64,000 nucleotides of DNA from assembly GCF_001659605.2 (NCBI RefSeq), contig NC_035162.2:23548661-23612660 (forward strand), written 5' to 3'. Below the pieces are notes generated by a model, which was not told where the DNA came from, searched no databases, and saw nothing but the letters and a program-made list of their open reading frames with translations. The position numbers and the translations under genes were made by a program. Source of the DNA: Manihot esculenta. Taxonomy: Eukaryota > Streptophyta > Magnoliopsida > Malpighiales > Euphorbiaceae. Below are positions 35,771 through 48,200 of the stretch, in pieces (the first letter of the stretch is position 1; each line of letters opens with the position of its first letter).

Positions 35771-36819
35771 ATCCTATTTTTTTTGATCTCAGGATATCAC
35801 TTTTAATGGGATCATAAATAACTTTTTTCAATAAAGTCTTGTAGAAAATAAGGAAATCACTAAGGTGATCCATTGCTAGAATCTTATAAAACAAAAAAAA
35901 TTCTTCGATAGAACTCATATAGCTGCTAATCCAGTTTTTTATGAATATATCAAATATCTTGATATCAATTATCATATTATCAAAAACCAAATTTAGTTGG
36001 TTTTATTTCTACCATAATTCAATTAGTTAATTTGTTCACTAAACCTCTTTGCAAGCACTTTTTCATTTTTTTATATCAAAGATGAGATTTGGTTGATTTC
36101 TCTTTTATCTTGCGAGGATATAAATGTATATAGTTAGAAGTGGTGTAGAGTAGTGAGCTTTATACACATCAGCTGTGTTAGAAAGTTCATTGTATACATA
36201 CTACAAACCATTTTTTTTATGGATTGAATGAGAAAATAACTTTCTTTTCTTTTCTTTTCTTTTTTTTCCCTAAGCTGTTGGGCTATTTCCTCTTATCCGT
36301 TTGCCCATTTCTTGCACAATAAAAACTAGCTATTCTTTAAAAAAAAAAGAAAATTTACAAAATATATTTTCTAAATACAATCATATTTTATTAAAAAAAG
36401 TCTATAAATTCTTAGGTAAAAAATAAGTATGATTAGAACAATTGTTTTTTGGTAATATAACTTTTTAATATTTTTATAAATAACTTAAATTATAAAAAAA
36501 AGGTTTTTAAGAATCTCATTATTCTTATATTTTTATATTATTTAATTATAGCATTCCATTGGTTTTGAATGGAATTATGGTGACGGTAGGAGAAATGGGA
36601 GGTACCACCGGGTTTTCTAAAGCTCCATTACACTTCTAATGATAGTGTCGGTTAATGTGGGACATTATTCTCTATTTGACTTTATTTAGCTTCTACTAAT
36701 TTAATTATATAGTAGCTCCTAATAATATAATTAAAAACTTAAAAAACAATTTATTGTTTTGTAAATCTTTTATAATTTCTAAAATAACCCTATGTCCTGA
36801 AACTCAGAATATAGAGTTA
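35771..36819. other. Spacer between inverted arms, no gene seen
   Basis: AT-rich, about 1 kb, with a CTTTT pyrimidine microsatellite at about 36231-36264. No coding frame I can support. Confidence 0.45.
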
Positions 36820-37230
36820 TAGTATATCTCCCCAGAAGAAGGCGTGTCTCCTCCTTTAATTCTTTTCTCTTTTGTCTATTAGTGACGTGTAACGGCCTCT
36901 CTACTACAGTGCCACCTCTTCTGTCACAGATCCGTACGTACGGATATTTTAAAAACTCTCTCCATGTCAGACATCCATTTAATTTCATTCGACATACAAG
37001 TGAGAGGACTGCGAAGTGACTGGGCCTGCTATCTGTCCTCTTATCAAATCTCTAAGCCGAACATCAGCTTGGTGGGCTTGGGCTTCTGGATGACCCGGCC
37101 TGCCATTCGTGCCCAAATCAGGGCCGAAGCTGCTAGATAGGCCTGCCGCGGTGCGATCCGAGCTTAAGGCATGATCTGCTCTTGTGGGTTCTGACTTGGC
37201 TGAAGAAGGCACAACGGTTATCAAACCCAA
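36820..37230 (-). repeat. Unidentified repeat, minus-oriented arm of an inverted pair
   Basis: Reverse-complement match to 35345-35770, best between 36830-36990 and 35581-35750, more diverged outward. The arms would place two copies of one element head to head about 1 kb apart. Confidence 0.58.
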
Positions 37231-37364
37231 ATAAAAAAAATTTTATTTAAAATAAAAATCATAAAATCCTATTTTTTTCAATTAAATTAAAAAATTACAA
37301 ATAATCTTGAAATATAAAAATGCAAAAGATGCTATTAAATTTCTAGATTTTTTAAAAATTTATT

Positions 37365-37665
37365 AGGTTTATTTCCATTTCAAAATCATTCAATTAAAAT
37401 ATCATTATATTTTATAAAATTAAACTTTTTAGCATTTTTCTGTTAAAACAATTATTAATCAATTTATTTTATATTTAATAAATAATATAAATATTTAAAA
37501 TTACGGAGTTTAAATTATACCTCTAATAAAATAATAAAAATTAAATAATAAAATATTTAAAGCAACTGACTATTTTTTAATATAAAAATAAAAGATTAAA
37601 TTTTACAGAATATAAAAATATTTTAATTGAATAATTTTAAAATAAAAATAAATTAATAAATTTCT
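37365..37665. repeat. MITE-like element, about 300 bp, long terminal inverted repeats
   Basis: 37368-37440 (TTTATTTCCATTTCAAAATC, ATTCAATTAAAATATCAT, TATATTTTATAAAATTAAAC) is mirrored by the reverse complement of 37590-37660 (TTTATTTTTATTTTAAAATT, ATTCAATTAAAATATTTT, TATATTCTGTAAAATTTAAT). The arms are about 65-70 bp. No open frame, so non-autonomous. Confidence 0.65.
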
Positions 37666-40331
37666 TAAATTTATTCTATATATTTTGAAACTTCCATATT
37701 TTTTTAAAAAGTTAATTGACTGCAAAAATTTAAAATTTTTATCATTTGATATTTTACTTTAAATATTTAAATTTTAAATAAATGACTCAACGTTTATATT
37801 CGAGTGTATTTAGTAGTAAATAAATTTTATTTTATTATAATAATTATAGAGATTTCAAAATAAATATATTATTTTTAATTATTTTATATTTATTATTATT
37901 TTAATTTAAATTATATATAAATATAAAATATTTATAATTATTATTATAAAATAGAATTCATTACCATGTCAGATTGTTATTTTCAATTGGACTTGTTTGA
38001 AAAAGACAGTCGAGTGAAACTTAAGAGAAAATGCCAAAATAGACAGAAGTTTGGAGGGATAGAGTGAGATAATGGAAATTGATGGCCCATAGTAATTAGT
38101 CATGTGAAAATAGAAATTGTCGGTGGAAAAAGTTGCCTCCTTTCTCTTTTTAGCTTTCTGAATATTTGGTTGGGCGGGCAGAAGCTTTTGTCTTTTTGAA
38201 AAGGTTTTGTTTTTAGTTCAATGAACTATGATGATGTTTAACCAAACCATTCGCCTCCTATATTTCTTTTTTAGGTAAATTATAATTTAATTTTTAATTT
38301 TTAATATAATTAATAAAATAATTTTTATAATTTTTAAATTAAATACTTAAATTTCTCTAATCAATTTATTTTTCATCTAAATAAAACATCCTCCTTTATA
38401 ATTTTATTAATCAATATATTTAAATATTTAAAATACCCTTAATAATATTTAAATCATTATCGATGATGTAGGTGAAATATTTTATATTATATGAACTATA
38501 TTTTATTCTCTAAATTTTAATATAATTAATATATTAGTTCTTATATTTTTAAAATTAAATTTTTAAATCTCTCTATATTCAATCCATCCAAAATTACAAT
38601 TCTTCTATTCATTATAGACATCAATTTAAAGTTAGTAACACTTAAAAATGATCGAAATTGTGAATATTTTTGAAAATTTTAAAATTATCAAGTGTTGGAA
38701 TATTTTAATGAATGAAAATTGAAGAATAAAAAGTGATCCTAGTTTTTTTTTTTTTTTTTGAAATCTATGATTGAGAATTGGAAGAGTAAAATCCAAAAAA
38801 TCTTTTAGATTTACTCAGATACACTTACGGCCAGGTCAACTTGTGAATGTCTTTTCTTAATATTTTTAATTTAAAAATGAGATAATAAAGATATTTTTAT
38901 AGTTTTAATGGTAAGAAATGGAAGTAAATATTAGAATTTAAATATACTGATTATAAATAAATTAATTTCATAATTTATATTTTCTGAAAAAAAATTTAAT
39001 CCCTACTCTTAAATTTGTAATAACTTTTATTTTCCTTTCATTTTTTCATTTCTAATTTACAGTTCTTAATTTTTTAAAAGATTTTTTTAACTTTTCCTTC
39101 AATAATATTTTTGTCCAAAAATCTCATTTGAGTTATCTTTTTGGAACACATTAGGTTATGCCATTGCATTCAATATTTTCTGGTAAATAATATTTAAAAT
39201 TATTTAATACTCTTATTATTAATTACTGTAATGCATTAGTTAGGAAATATAAAATTTATAGAAAAATAAATTTAGTACATTTTAATTATAAAAATTTTAA
39301 AAATAGTTTAAACTTCACGATTAATAATGATTCCATAATTAAATAAAGACAATTAACGATGATTCCATAATGACAATTTGTTTTGTTTTTAAACTCCCCT
39401 CTGAATTTTTAAAAAACTGAAAATCAGAAATATAATTTTTTTTAATCGAATACAATTAGTTAAATACATTTCTTACCAGAAAAAAAAATTAAATTCTATT
39501 AGTAGAATAAATGAATTTCATTATTTAAAATAAATTCTAAAATAATAAAATTCAATTGGATTCATTTATTTTAAATAAATTAATAATAAATTTAAATTGA
39601 TTTTTTTTTACTACCTTTATTTTTTTTTTAAACTAGAAATTGAAGATAGAAACAGTAAAACCTAAAATTTATCAAATTTATTTAAATGCATTTTACCATC
39701 AGATTAAGTCTGTGAATGCACTACCCTTATTATTTTTAAGGTTATTTTATAAATTGTAATAATTTTATCACTTTAAAAATATTTTTTAACATCATTATTC
39801 ATATCTTTACATAATTTTTTAATATTAAAAAATATAAATTAAACTGAACACTGCTTTTTAAAAAATTAACAAAATTATATAATAAATTTCTTAATATCAA
39901 TTATAAATGCATTAAATATCAGTACTTAGTATTAAATTAAATTCTAAAAAAATAGTTATTAATTAAGAAAAACAAACAAATTAGAATTTAAAATTTAAAA
40001 AAAAAATAAAGGATAAAGGAAAAAGAAAAAAAAAAGGAGTTTACAAGGGCTAATTAAGTAATTTTCATACAAATAATCTTAAATAAAATAATTTCTTGTA
40101 AAATTTTAATAATTTTGGTAACATTTATTTTTAATTAAAAATTAATTTTTATAAAATTTAAAAGAACAATTTTTAAATTCATTTTATTAAATATAAAAAT
40201 ATAAATAAAAATTAATTTATTTGAATTCTTTCAAAATTTTTCATTCCAAATAAAGTTTAAACTTGAGATTTTATAACTTTATAAATAATTACAATACCAT
40301 CGAATTAAAGTTTATTAATAATGCTTTATAT
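37666..40331. other. AT-rich intergenic DNA, no gene seen
   Basis: About 2.7 kb, very AT-rich, no supportable gene. It includes a dispersed repeat segment at about 37812-37925 (also near 25785) and further AT-rich inverted-repeat-like words near 38275-38400. Confidence 0.45.
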
Positions 40332-40336
40332 AGTTT
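40332..40336. repeat. Site duplication AGTTT of the Sirevirus element, left copy
   Basis: Matches AGTTT at 61087-61091, directly outside the other LTR. Confidence 0.9.
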
Positions 40337-41780
40337 TGTTGGACCTAAATGTCCTAATCCTTGTTTTGATGATTAATAAACAATTGGTGTGCTACTAATT
40401 ATTTCCAAGAGTGGTGTATTGAGCTTGCAGATCCCTTATTGAATCAAATGATATTGCTTCAATCACAAAAGTGAAAAGTGCCAATTTTGGAAGCATACTA
40501 CAAGGAAGGGATCATAAAGTATTTTTATTTATTATGCTTGTCATTTTATTCATTGTGAATTTCAAGTAATTATTGTGATGGCTCAAGGGTTCTTTCATTT
40601 CTAAAAGTTCTTTTAGATATGGCCACTTTTTGAAGTACTTGACTTTCAGGGACCAAAATGAAATTTTCCAAAAGAAGTGATTTTGAAAATATTTTTCATC
40701 AAAATGAAAGATCTAAAAATATAGGTTACAAATATTCAAACGGATTGAAAAATGAATTTTTATAGCCTAAGTTATGATTTTTCAAAGTTTTAAAGAAGGG
40801 ATTTTGTGCCCCCTAAACACAACTTTCGGCTTCCGAAAGTCAGGGACAGAAACGAAAGTCCCATATGTTCGGCCGCCGAACATTGACTTTCGGCCGCCGA
40901 AAGTGGGTTTTCAACCAGCCCCCTCAGTGTAACCTTCGGCTTCCGAAAGTGAGGGACAGAGACGAAAGTCCCACACTTTCGGCCGCCGAACATTTAACCT
41001 TCGGCCGTCGAAAGTGTGTTTTGGGTCTGCCTCCGAAGCCTAAAGTTTGGCTTCCGAAAGTGAGGAACAGAAACGAAAGTCCACCATGTTCGGCCGCCGA
41101 ACATGGTGTTTAGGCCGCCGAACGTTCAGTTTTAAAGGAATAGTTTCTTCGCCCCAAATGGTTCGGCCGCCGAACTCTAAGCTTAGGCCGCCGAACCTGA
41201 GTTTTTCTGGGCACGGTATAACGGTTATTTCTGAACATAAACGGCTCTATTTGCATTTAATGCACCCCCAACGGCCATATTTATGATAGAACTATAAATA
41301 CAACTTGTTTCTGTTGTTGTGAGGTTACAACAACCATCTAAGCAAATATTTATTGAGACTACAGCATTTTTCATTCTCTCTCTCTAAAAACCTTGAGCCA
41401 AAGCATTGATTTCTTGAAAGCTTGTTTTGAGTTGTAATTGGTTGGCTTTTCTGAGTGAGTAAAGGTTGATTGAGAGATTCTGTTGTTGTGAGTGTGGCAT
41501 TGAGCAAAGAATTGCTCTTGAGTGAAAAAGGAGATTTGTAAAGAGCAAAGGCTTGCTCTAAGATTGTAAGGGTTTTGATCTTCACCCAAAGAAGATTTGA
41601 TAGTGGAGTTGAACTCTCAAGTGGACCTTGAGGAGAGGACGTAGGCTTGGATAGTTGAACCTCTATAAATCATTGTGTTGATTTTTCTCTTCCCTATTCT
41701 CTTCTAATTTCTTGTCTTAGCCATTAAATTTTTTATAAACCCAATTCACCCCCCCTCTTGGGTTGCCTCAAGGGACAACA
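40337..41780 (+). repeat. 5' LTR of the Sirevirus element (1444 bp)
   Basis: TGTTGGACCTAAATG at the start, GGGACAACA at the end. An array of about eleven TTCGGCCGCCGAA-type motifs lies at 40823-41197, with a TATA-like CTATAAATA at 41292-41300 about 95 bp after it. Small frames inside the array are motif artefacts. The 3' LTR at 59643 is about 99.7% identical. Confidence 0.95.
41292..41300 (+). promoter_or_regulatory. TATA box of the Sirevirus LTR promoter
   Basis: CTATAAATA in AGAACTATAAATACAAC, downstream of the palindromic motif array and about 490 bp before the LTR end. The same site recurs in the 3' LTR near 60598. Confidence 0.7.
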
Positions 41781-41782
41781 AG

Positions 41783-41794
41783 TGGTATCAGAGC
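41783..41794 (+). other. Primer binding site (initiator tRNA-Met) of the Sirevirus element
   Basis: TGGTATCAGAGC, two bases after the 5' LTR end at 41780. Confidence 0.92.
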
Positions 41795-41841
41795 TAAGTC
41801 TCCCTTTCTTGAAGATATAATCATCTTGGAGTAAAGATCAA

Positions 41842-42909
41842 ATGGCAGCCCTCAATTCTCAAGAAGGTCAATCGGTTGTGAGACCACCTTTCTTTGATGG
41901 AAATGACTTTCTATATTGGAAAAATAGAATCTATTATTTCCTTAAATCGGAAGGAGTTGATTTGTGGGACATTGTAGAGAATGGGCCTTTCTTTCCCACA
42001 AGATTCATTGATGGAAACCAAGAGCAAAAACCTAAGAGTGAATGGAGTGAGCTAGAGAAGAGAAGGGTAGCCCTCAATGACAAAGCCATTCACATCTTGT
42101 TTTGTGCTCTTAGTAGAAGTGAGTACAACAAAGTATGCATGAAGTCCACCGCCAAGGAAATTTGGGATGCTTTGGTTGTCACTCATGAAGGTACCAATCA
42201 AGTCAAGGAAAACAAGATGGAATCCCTCATCTATCAATATGAGTTGTTCAAGATGAAATCCGATGAAACTATTAGCCAAATGTATGATAGGTTCATTGAG
42301 ATCATTGGAGGGATGAAATCTCTTGGGAAGACATTCACAAATGAAGAGTTGGTGAAGAAAATCCTAAGATGTCTACCTAAAGAATGGCTACCAAAGGTAA
42401 CTTCCTTAAAGGATGCCAAAGACTTGACCAAAGTGCAATTGGATGAACTCTTGGGGAATCTCATTGACTATGAGATGACTCTAAAGAGAGAGCAAGTGGA
42501 GGAACCTAGCAAGATGAAAAAGAACATTGCTCTAAGGGTAGCCTCCGAAGATACTAGTGAGGAAGAAGAAGAGATAAGTGAGGAAGAATTGGCCTTGGTA
42601 ACTAGGAGAATAAGGAAGTTGCTTCTCCAAAATAAAAGGTTCATCCCAAGGAAGAATTTTAGAAAGGAAAAGGGTGAATCAAGCAAAAAGGAAGTAGTCA
42701 TTTGCTATGAATGTAATAAGCCGGGTCACTACAAAGTGGATTGTCCCAAGTTGAAGAAGCCTATCAAGAAGTTCAAGAAGAAGGCCTTCAAAGCAACATG
42801 GGATGAGTCAAGTGATTCCGAAGAAGAGGAGGTTGGTGATGAAATTGCCAACATGTGCTTCATGGCTCTAGAGGAAAGCTCCGATGAGGTAACTACTCTT
42901 GATGACTTT
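41842..42909 (+). pseudogene. Gag of the Sirevirus element, N-terminal half, interrupted
   Basis: ATG 41842 opens MAALNSQEGQSVVRPP; 356 codons follow to the insertion site. FFDGNDFLYWKNRI and the following 150 residues match the copia Gag (UBN2-type) domain. A basic stretch (about residues 255-285) precedes the CCHC knuckle CYECNKPGHYKVDC at residues 288-301 (42703-42744). Acidic residues follow. The frame is cut exactly at a codon boundary by Tekay copy 3 and resumes in frame at 52682. Translation past 42909 would run into the LTR and stop at once, so the interrupted gene should give only a truncated Gag. Confidence 0.9.
42905..42909. repeat. Site duplication ACTTT of Tekay copy 3, left copy
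   Basis: Matches ACTTT at 52677-52681. Removing the element and one copy restores a continuous Sirevirus gag frame. Confidence 0.92.
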
Positions 42910-45099
42910 TGTAACGACCCAGAAATCCGACCCGTTACCGACGCTAGGATCTAGATCGGCTTAAGGCCGCCGGGACCCGTAGCAAGCCTACATACCTCCT
43001 GTAAACCTGTGGAATCCCATACATAACAACATATACATGATCTGTAAAAATTTTCTTTTCTCTTATCCAAGCAAAACCTGTGCATGCACAAAATCATACA
43101 TAAACCCCACACTGGAGTCCTCATCAAATACTCCAATGGGGTATCATCATCATACATATCAGCTTGGATAATCATGGTCATTAACATCATTACTCATTAA
43201 ACACTCTGTACATAATGGGGATTCACACACCTCTAGGTCAAGCACTACTATAATCCTCAATACATCATCAAATCATTCATTACATTACATGTTCATAAAT
43301 ACTCATTACATCATGTTCATGTCCACTACTATCTATTACAACATACATGACTTAACTTCACTCTAGCCGACTTCCTGATCTATCCTGTACCTGCAACTCT
43401 GGGGATAAAGGGAGTGGGGTGAGCTACGAGAGCCCAGTGAGCAGAATAATAAAACATCAATTTAAATCATGCTTTCATGTATGCGCCATAACACAAACAT
43501 TTCACAACAAGGATGAACTTGTCACCATTTAGCCCCTATCTTTCTTACTTATACATGCCGGGGGCGTAGAGCCGTAGCAGGCACACCCGGACTTCCATAA
43601 TCTATCATAGTGCCAGGGGCGTAGAGCCGTAGCAGGCACACCTGGACTCACATAGGCTATCATGTCATACAAGGGCTAATGGATCATTCAACATTCATCC
43701 ACATCAACAACAAAGTATGCAATGCAACATATTCGTGAATTCTAATGCAAACAACCTAATATATCTCATGGCATTCATGATGCGTGAATCATGCTAAAAC
43801 ATTTCATTAATTTGCTTTAAAACTTAAAGTTTATTCCACTCACCTCTGGCTAGCTCTGAAGAGACTCTGAAGCAGCTGGCTCACTGCTGGGGGTCTCGGT
43901 TCCTCGGGTCCGAACCTACACAGGTGGACTCAAATGAGGGACCAAACATACATGAATATGACTCTAAAATACTCCCCAAAAACCCCCTAAAACATCCTGA
44001 AAACATCACGTGAAAACATGCAAGAAATGGCTGAACAGGGCACTTTCGGCGGCAGGTTCGGCGGCCGAAAGTCCCTCTGCAGCCGAAAGTCATGCGGGTT
44101 CGGCGGCACTTTCGGCGGCCGAACCTCCCAGACAGAGACGAAACTTGAGTTTCGGGGGCAGGCTTCGGCAGCCGAAACTGCCTCCACAAGGGGGTTCGGC
44201 GGCCGAAAGTCACTTCGGCGGCCGAACCTGAGTTTCTGCCGAAGGGCAGAAACTTGGCTCCCTTGTGTCCACAGCCTCCAAAACGCCTCAAAACATGCAT
44301 AAACTTGTTTCTACACATGCATACACATCATACTTCACACCTAGGGGTCTCAAACTATAATATACCCCAACTACAACACTTCAAACAACACATTTCCAAC
44401 ATACATTGTTCAAATCACAACATAAACCCATAAACCTAACAACAAGCCTAAACATGCATTCTACCCCATCAACTTGCATAAAACTTTCATAAAACATAAA
44501 AGAAGCATAGATCGAAGCTTACCTCTTGAAGATCGAGAGGAAGAACGACCCTAGCTCGGAAAATGGAGGGATTTAGCTCCAAGACTTCCAAGCTCCAAAC
44601 TTGCTTAAAAACACTCAAAAACTTTTGTGGAACCTTAAAACTCAAAGAAAATGGTGGGGATTGAAGGAAAAACACAAGATTTGGGAGAGGGAGGTCGGAA
44701 GCTTGCTGTGGCTGAAAATGGGAGAAAACTCTCCCATTTCGGCTAAGTGCCCCTTTTATAGGTGGCTGGCCAGGCCACGTTCGGGGGCCGAAAGTGCCTC
44801 CGCATGCATGCAAGGTTCGGCGGCCGAACCTGTATTTCCCTCACTCAAAATTTTCGGGAGCCTAAAGTCCCTCCGAAAGCATGCATGTTCGGCGGCCGAA
44901 CTTCGGAGTTCGGCGGCCGAACCTGGGTTTTCCTCTCAAAGATTTTTCATGCAAAAACTCATTTAATTTCTTACTTAAAAACATGAAATACGTGAAAACA
45001 TTTCATAAAATCATAGTTTTACCCTTCTAGAGGTTTCCGACATCCGAGGTCCCACCGGACGGTAGGGATTCCGATACCGGAGTCTAGCCGGGTATTACA
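42910..45099 (-). repeat. 3' LTR of Tekay copy 3 (2190 bp)
   Basis: Plus-strand edges TGTAACGACCC and GGGTATTACA. It contains the downstream motif cluster (about 44043-44235), the upstream cluster (about 44778-44935), the TATA on the minus strand near 44753-44762 and two hairpin modules at 43557-43593 and 43611-43648. Confidence 0.95.
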
Positions 45100-45115
45100 T
45101 TCTCCCCCCCTTAAG
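45100..45115 (-). other. Polypurine tract of Tekay copy 3
   Basis: TTCTCCCCCCCTTAAG on the plus strand, the complement of the tract found in copies 1 and 2, abutting the 3' LTR. Confidence 0.87.
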
Positions 45116-45230
45116 AACATTCGTCCCCGAATGTTCCTCAACTAACATACAAAGCATGGCATCAATCATAACATACAACATAGCATACAATATATCATAC
45201 ATGCAACACATAGAACAACTAACACTCACC

Positions 45231-48200
45231 TTAAAACAGATGGGGGTATTGCTGGAGTATGGACTCCCGTGTCTCCCAGGTGCATTCTTCAATATTGTGG
45301 TGGTTCCAAAGGACTTTCACCATCGGGATTTCCTTGTTCCTCAGCTTTCTGATCTGAGTGTCTAGGATCCGCACTGGCTGTTCCACATAGGTGAGATCCT
45401 CATGGATCTCCATATCAGGCTCACTAAGAACCTTTCCAGGATCCGACACGAACTTCCGTAACAGAGAAACATGGAAAACCGGATGGATTCTCTCCATCGA
45501 AGCAGGCAAGTCTAGCTTGTACGACACATTACCGACCCTCTGAAGCACCTCGAAAGGACCGATGTACCGTGGAGCTAACTTACCCTTCTTCCCGAACCGA
45601 ACCACTCCTTTCATAGGAGACACCTTGAGCAAAACCAAATCCCCCTCCTGAAACTCTAGCTGTCTTCTGCGGATATCTGCATAACTCTTCTGCCGACTAG
45701 CAGCAGTCTTGATCCTCTCTCTGATTATGGGTACCACCCTGCTGGTAAGCTCTACTAACTCCGGACCCGCAAGAGTCCTCTCTCCTACTTCCTCCCAGCA
45801 GATAGGTGATCTGCACTTCCTCCCATACAAAGCTTCATATGGAGCCATCCCTATGCTAGCATGATAGCTGTTATTGTAGGCAAACTCTACCAAAGGTAGA
45901 TGCTGCCTCCAAGAACCGCCAAAATCTAGCACACACATTCTGAGCATATCCTCTATTGTCTGGATGGTCCTCTCTGACTGTCCGTCTGTCTGTGGGTGGA
46001 AGGCAGTACTGAAGTCTAATCTGGTACCCATAGCGTTCTGCAGACTCCGCCAAAACCTGGAGGTGAACTGGGGCCCTCTATCTGACACTATAGATACCGG
46101 GACCCCATGCAGTCTGACAATCTCATCTACGTACACCTGCGCCAACTTGTCCACAGAGTAACCACTCCTGACTGGGATGAAGTGAGCAGATTTGGTGAGT
46201 CTGTCCACAATCACCCATATGGAGTCCAATCTGTTGGACGTCGCCGGTAACCCCACTACGAAGTCCATAGCTATATTCTCCCATTTCCACTCTGGAATAG
46301 GTAGCGGGTTAAGCATTCCAGCCGGCTTCTGATGCTCTAGTTTCACCCTCTGACACACATCGCAGGCTGACACGAACAGTGCCACGTCCTTCTTCATAGC
46401 TGGCCACCAATACACTATCTTCAGATCCTGATACATCTTGGTGGCTCCAGGGTGAACACTATACCTGGTATTATGGGCTTCCCCCATAATATCTCCCTTC
46501 AGACCAATGTCATCTGGCACACATAATCTGTTCCCGTAGCGGAGGATCCCCTTATCATCAAACTTGAACTCATTACTCTGGCCTGACTGAACCGTTCTGG
46601 CTATCTTGACCAACTCTGGGTCCTCATGCTGTTTCTGAGCTACCTGCTCCAGAAACACGGGTGTCACTCTCATCTGAGCTACTAAGGCACCTGTTCCAGA
46701 CAACTCCAACTGTAATCCCTCACTCATAAGTCTGTGGAACTCCTTCACCACCGGCCTCCTCTCTGCTGAAATGTGGGATAGACTGCCGAGTGATTTCCGG
46801 CTTAGGGCGTCTGCCACAACATTCGCCTTACCCGGATGGTACTGAATCTTGCAATCATAGTCACTCAACAGCTCTACCCATCTCCTCTGCCTCAAGTTCA
46901 GTTCTCTCTGACTCAGGATGTACTGCAGGCTCTTATGATCTGTGAAGATCTCACACTTTACCCCATAAAGGTAATGCCTCCACATCTTGAGTGCAAAGAT
47001 CACTGCTGCCATCTCTAGGTCATGTGTGGGGTAATTCAGCTCATGCTTCTTCAGCTGCCTAGAAGCATAAGCGATCACCCTCTCATTTTGCATTAGCACA
47101 CAACCCAGTCCCACACGGGACGCATCACAATATACTGAGAAGTCATCATCACTTCTTGGCAGAGCTAACACCGGTGCTGAAGTCAACCTCCTCTTAAGCT
47201 CCTCAAAGCTTTCCTCACACTGATCGGTCCATATGAACTTCTGATTCTTCTTTGTCAATTTGGTCATAGGAGCAGCAATCTTTGAGAAGTCCTGAACGAA
47301 CCTCCTGTAGTAACCTGCTAAACCCAGAAAACCCTTGATCTCGGTCACTGTGGTGGGTCTAGGCCAGTTAGCTACAGCCTCTACCTTCTTGGGGTCTACT
47401 TCAATACCCTGTTCTGACACAATGTGCCCCAAGAATGAAATGCTCCTAAGCCAAAACTCACACTTGGAGAACTTGGCATACAAGCCATGCTCTCTCAAGG
47501 TCTGCAAAACTGTCCTCAGGTGATGGGCATGCTCCTCTGCATTTCTGGAGTACACTAAGATATCATCTATGAAGACAATAACGAAGTGATCCAGATACTG
47601 ACTGAATACTCTGTTCATGAGGTCCATGAATGCTGCAGGGGCGTTGGTCAACCCAAACGGCATCACAAGGAACTCATAGTGCCCATACCTGGTCCTGAAA
47701 GCTATCTTCGGTACATCTTTATTCCTTATCCTCAACTGATGGTACCCTGATCTCAGATCTATTTTGGAGAAACAACTTGCTCCTGCTAGCTGGTCGAATA
47801 GATCGTCGATCCTCGGCAAAGGATACTTGTTCTTGGTAGTGACCTTGTTCAACTGTCTGTAGTCGATACAAAGTCTGAGGGATCCATCCTTCTTCCTCAC
47901 AAACAAAACCGGAGCACCCCAAGGTGAAGTACTCGGTCGGATGAAACCCTTATCTACCAGCTCTTGCAACTGTTCCTTCAGTTCTTTCAATTCAGCTGGT
48001 GCCATCCTGTAGGGAGGGATAGAGATCGGTCTGGTACCAGGCATTAACTCAATCTCGAACTCTATCTCCCTAGCAGGTGGTAACCCTGGCAGCTCGTCTG
48101 GGAAAACATCTAAGAACTCACTCACCACAGGCACTGAGGCGGGCTCTCTGACATGACTATCTAACTCCCTCACATGAGCTAGAAACCCCTGACATCCCCT

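Noticed and set aside
43881..44966. LTR frames repeated almost identically at 43881-44966 and 51458-52543
   Set aside because: The identity comes from the two LTRs of one element, not from a conserved gene pair.
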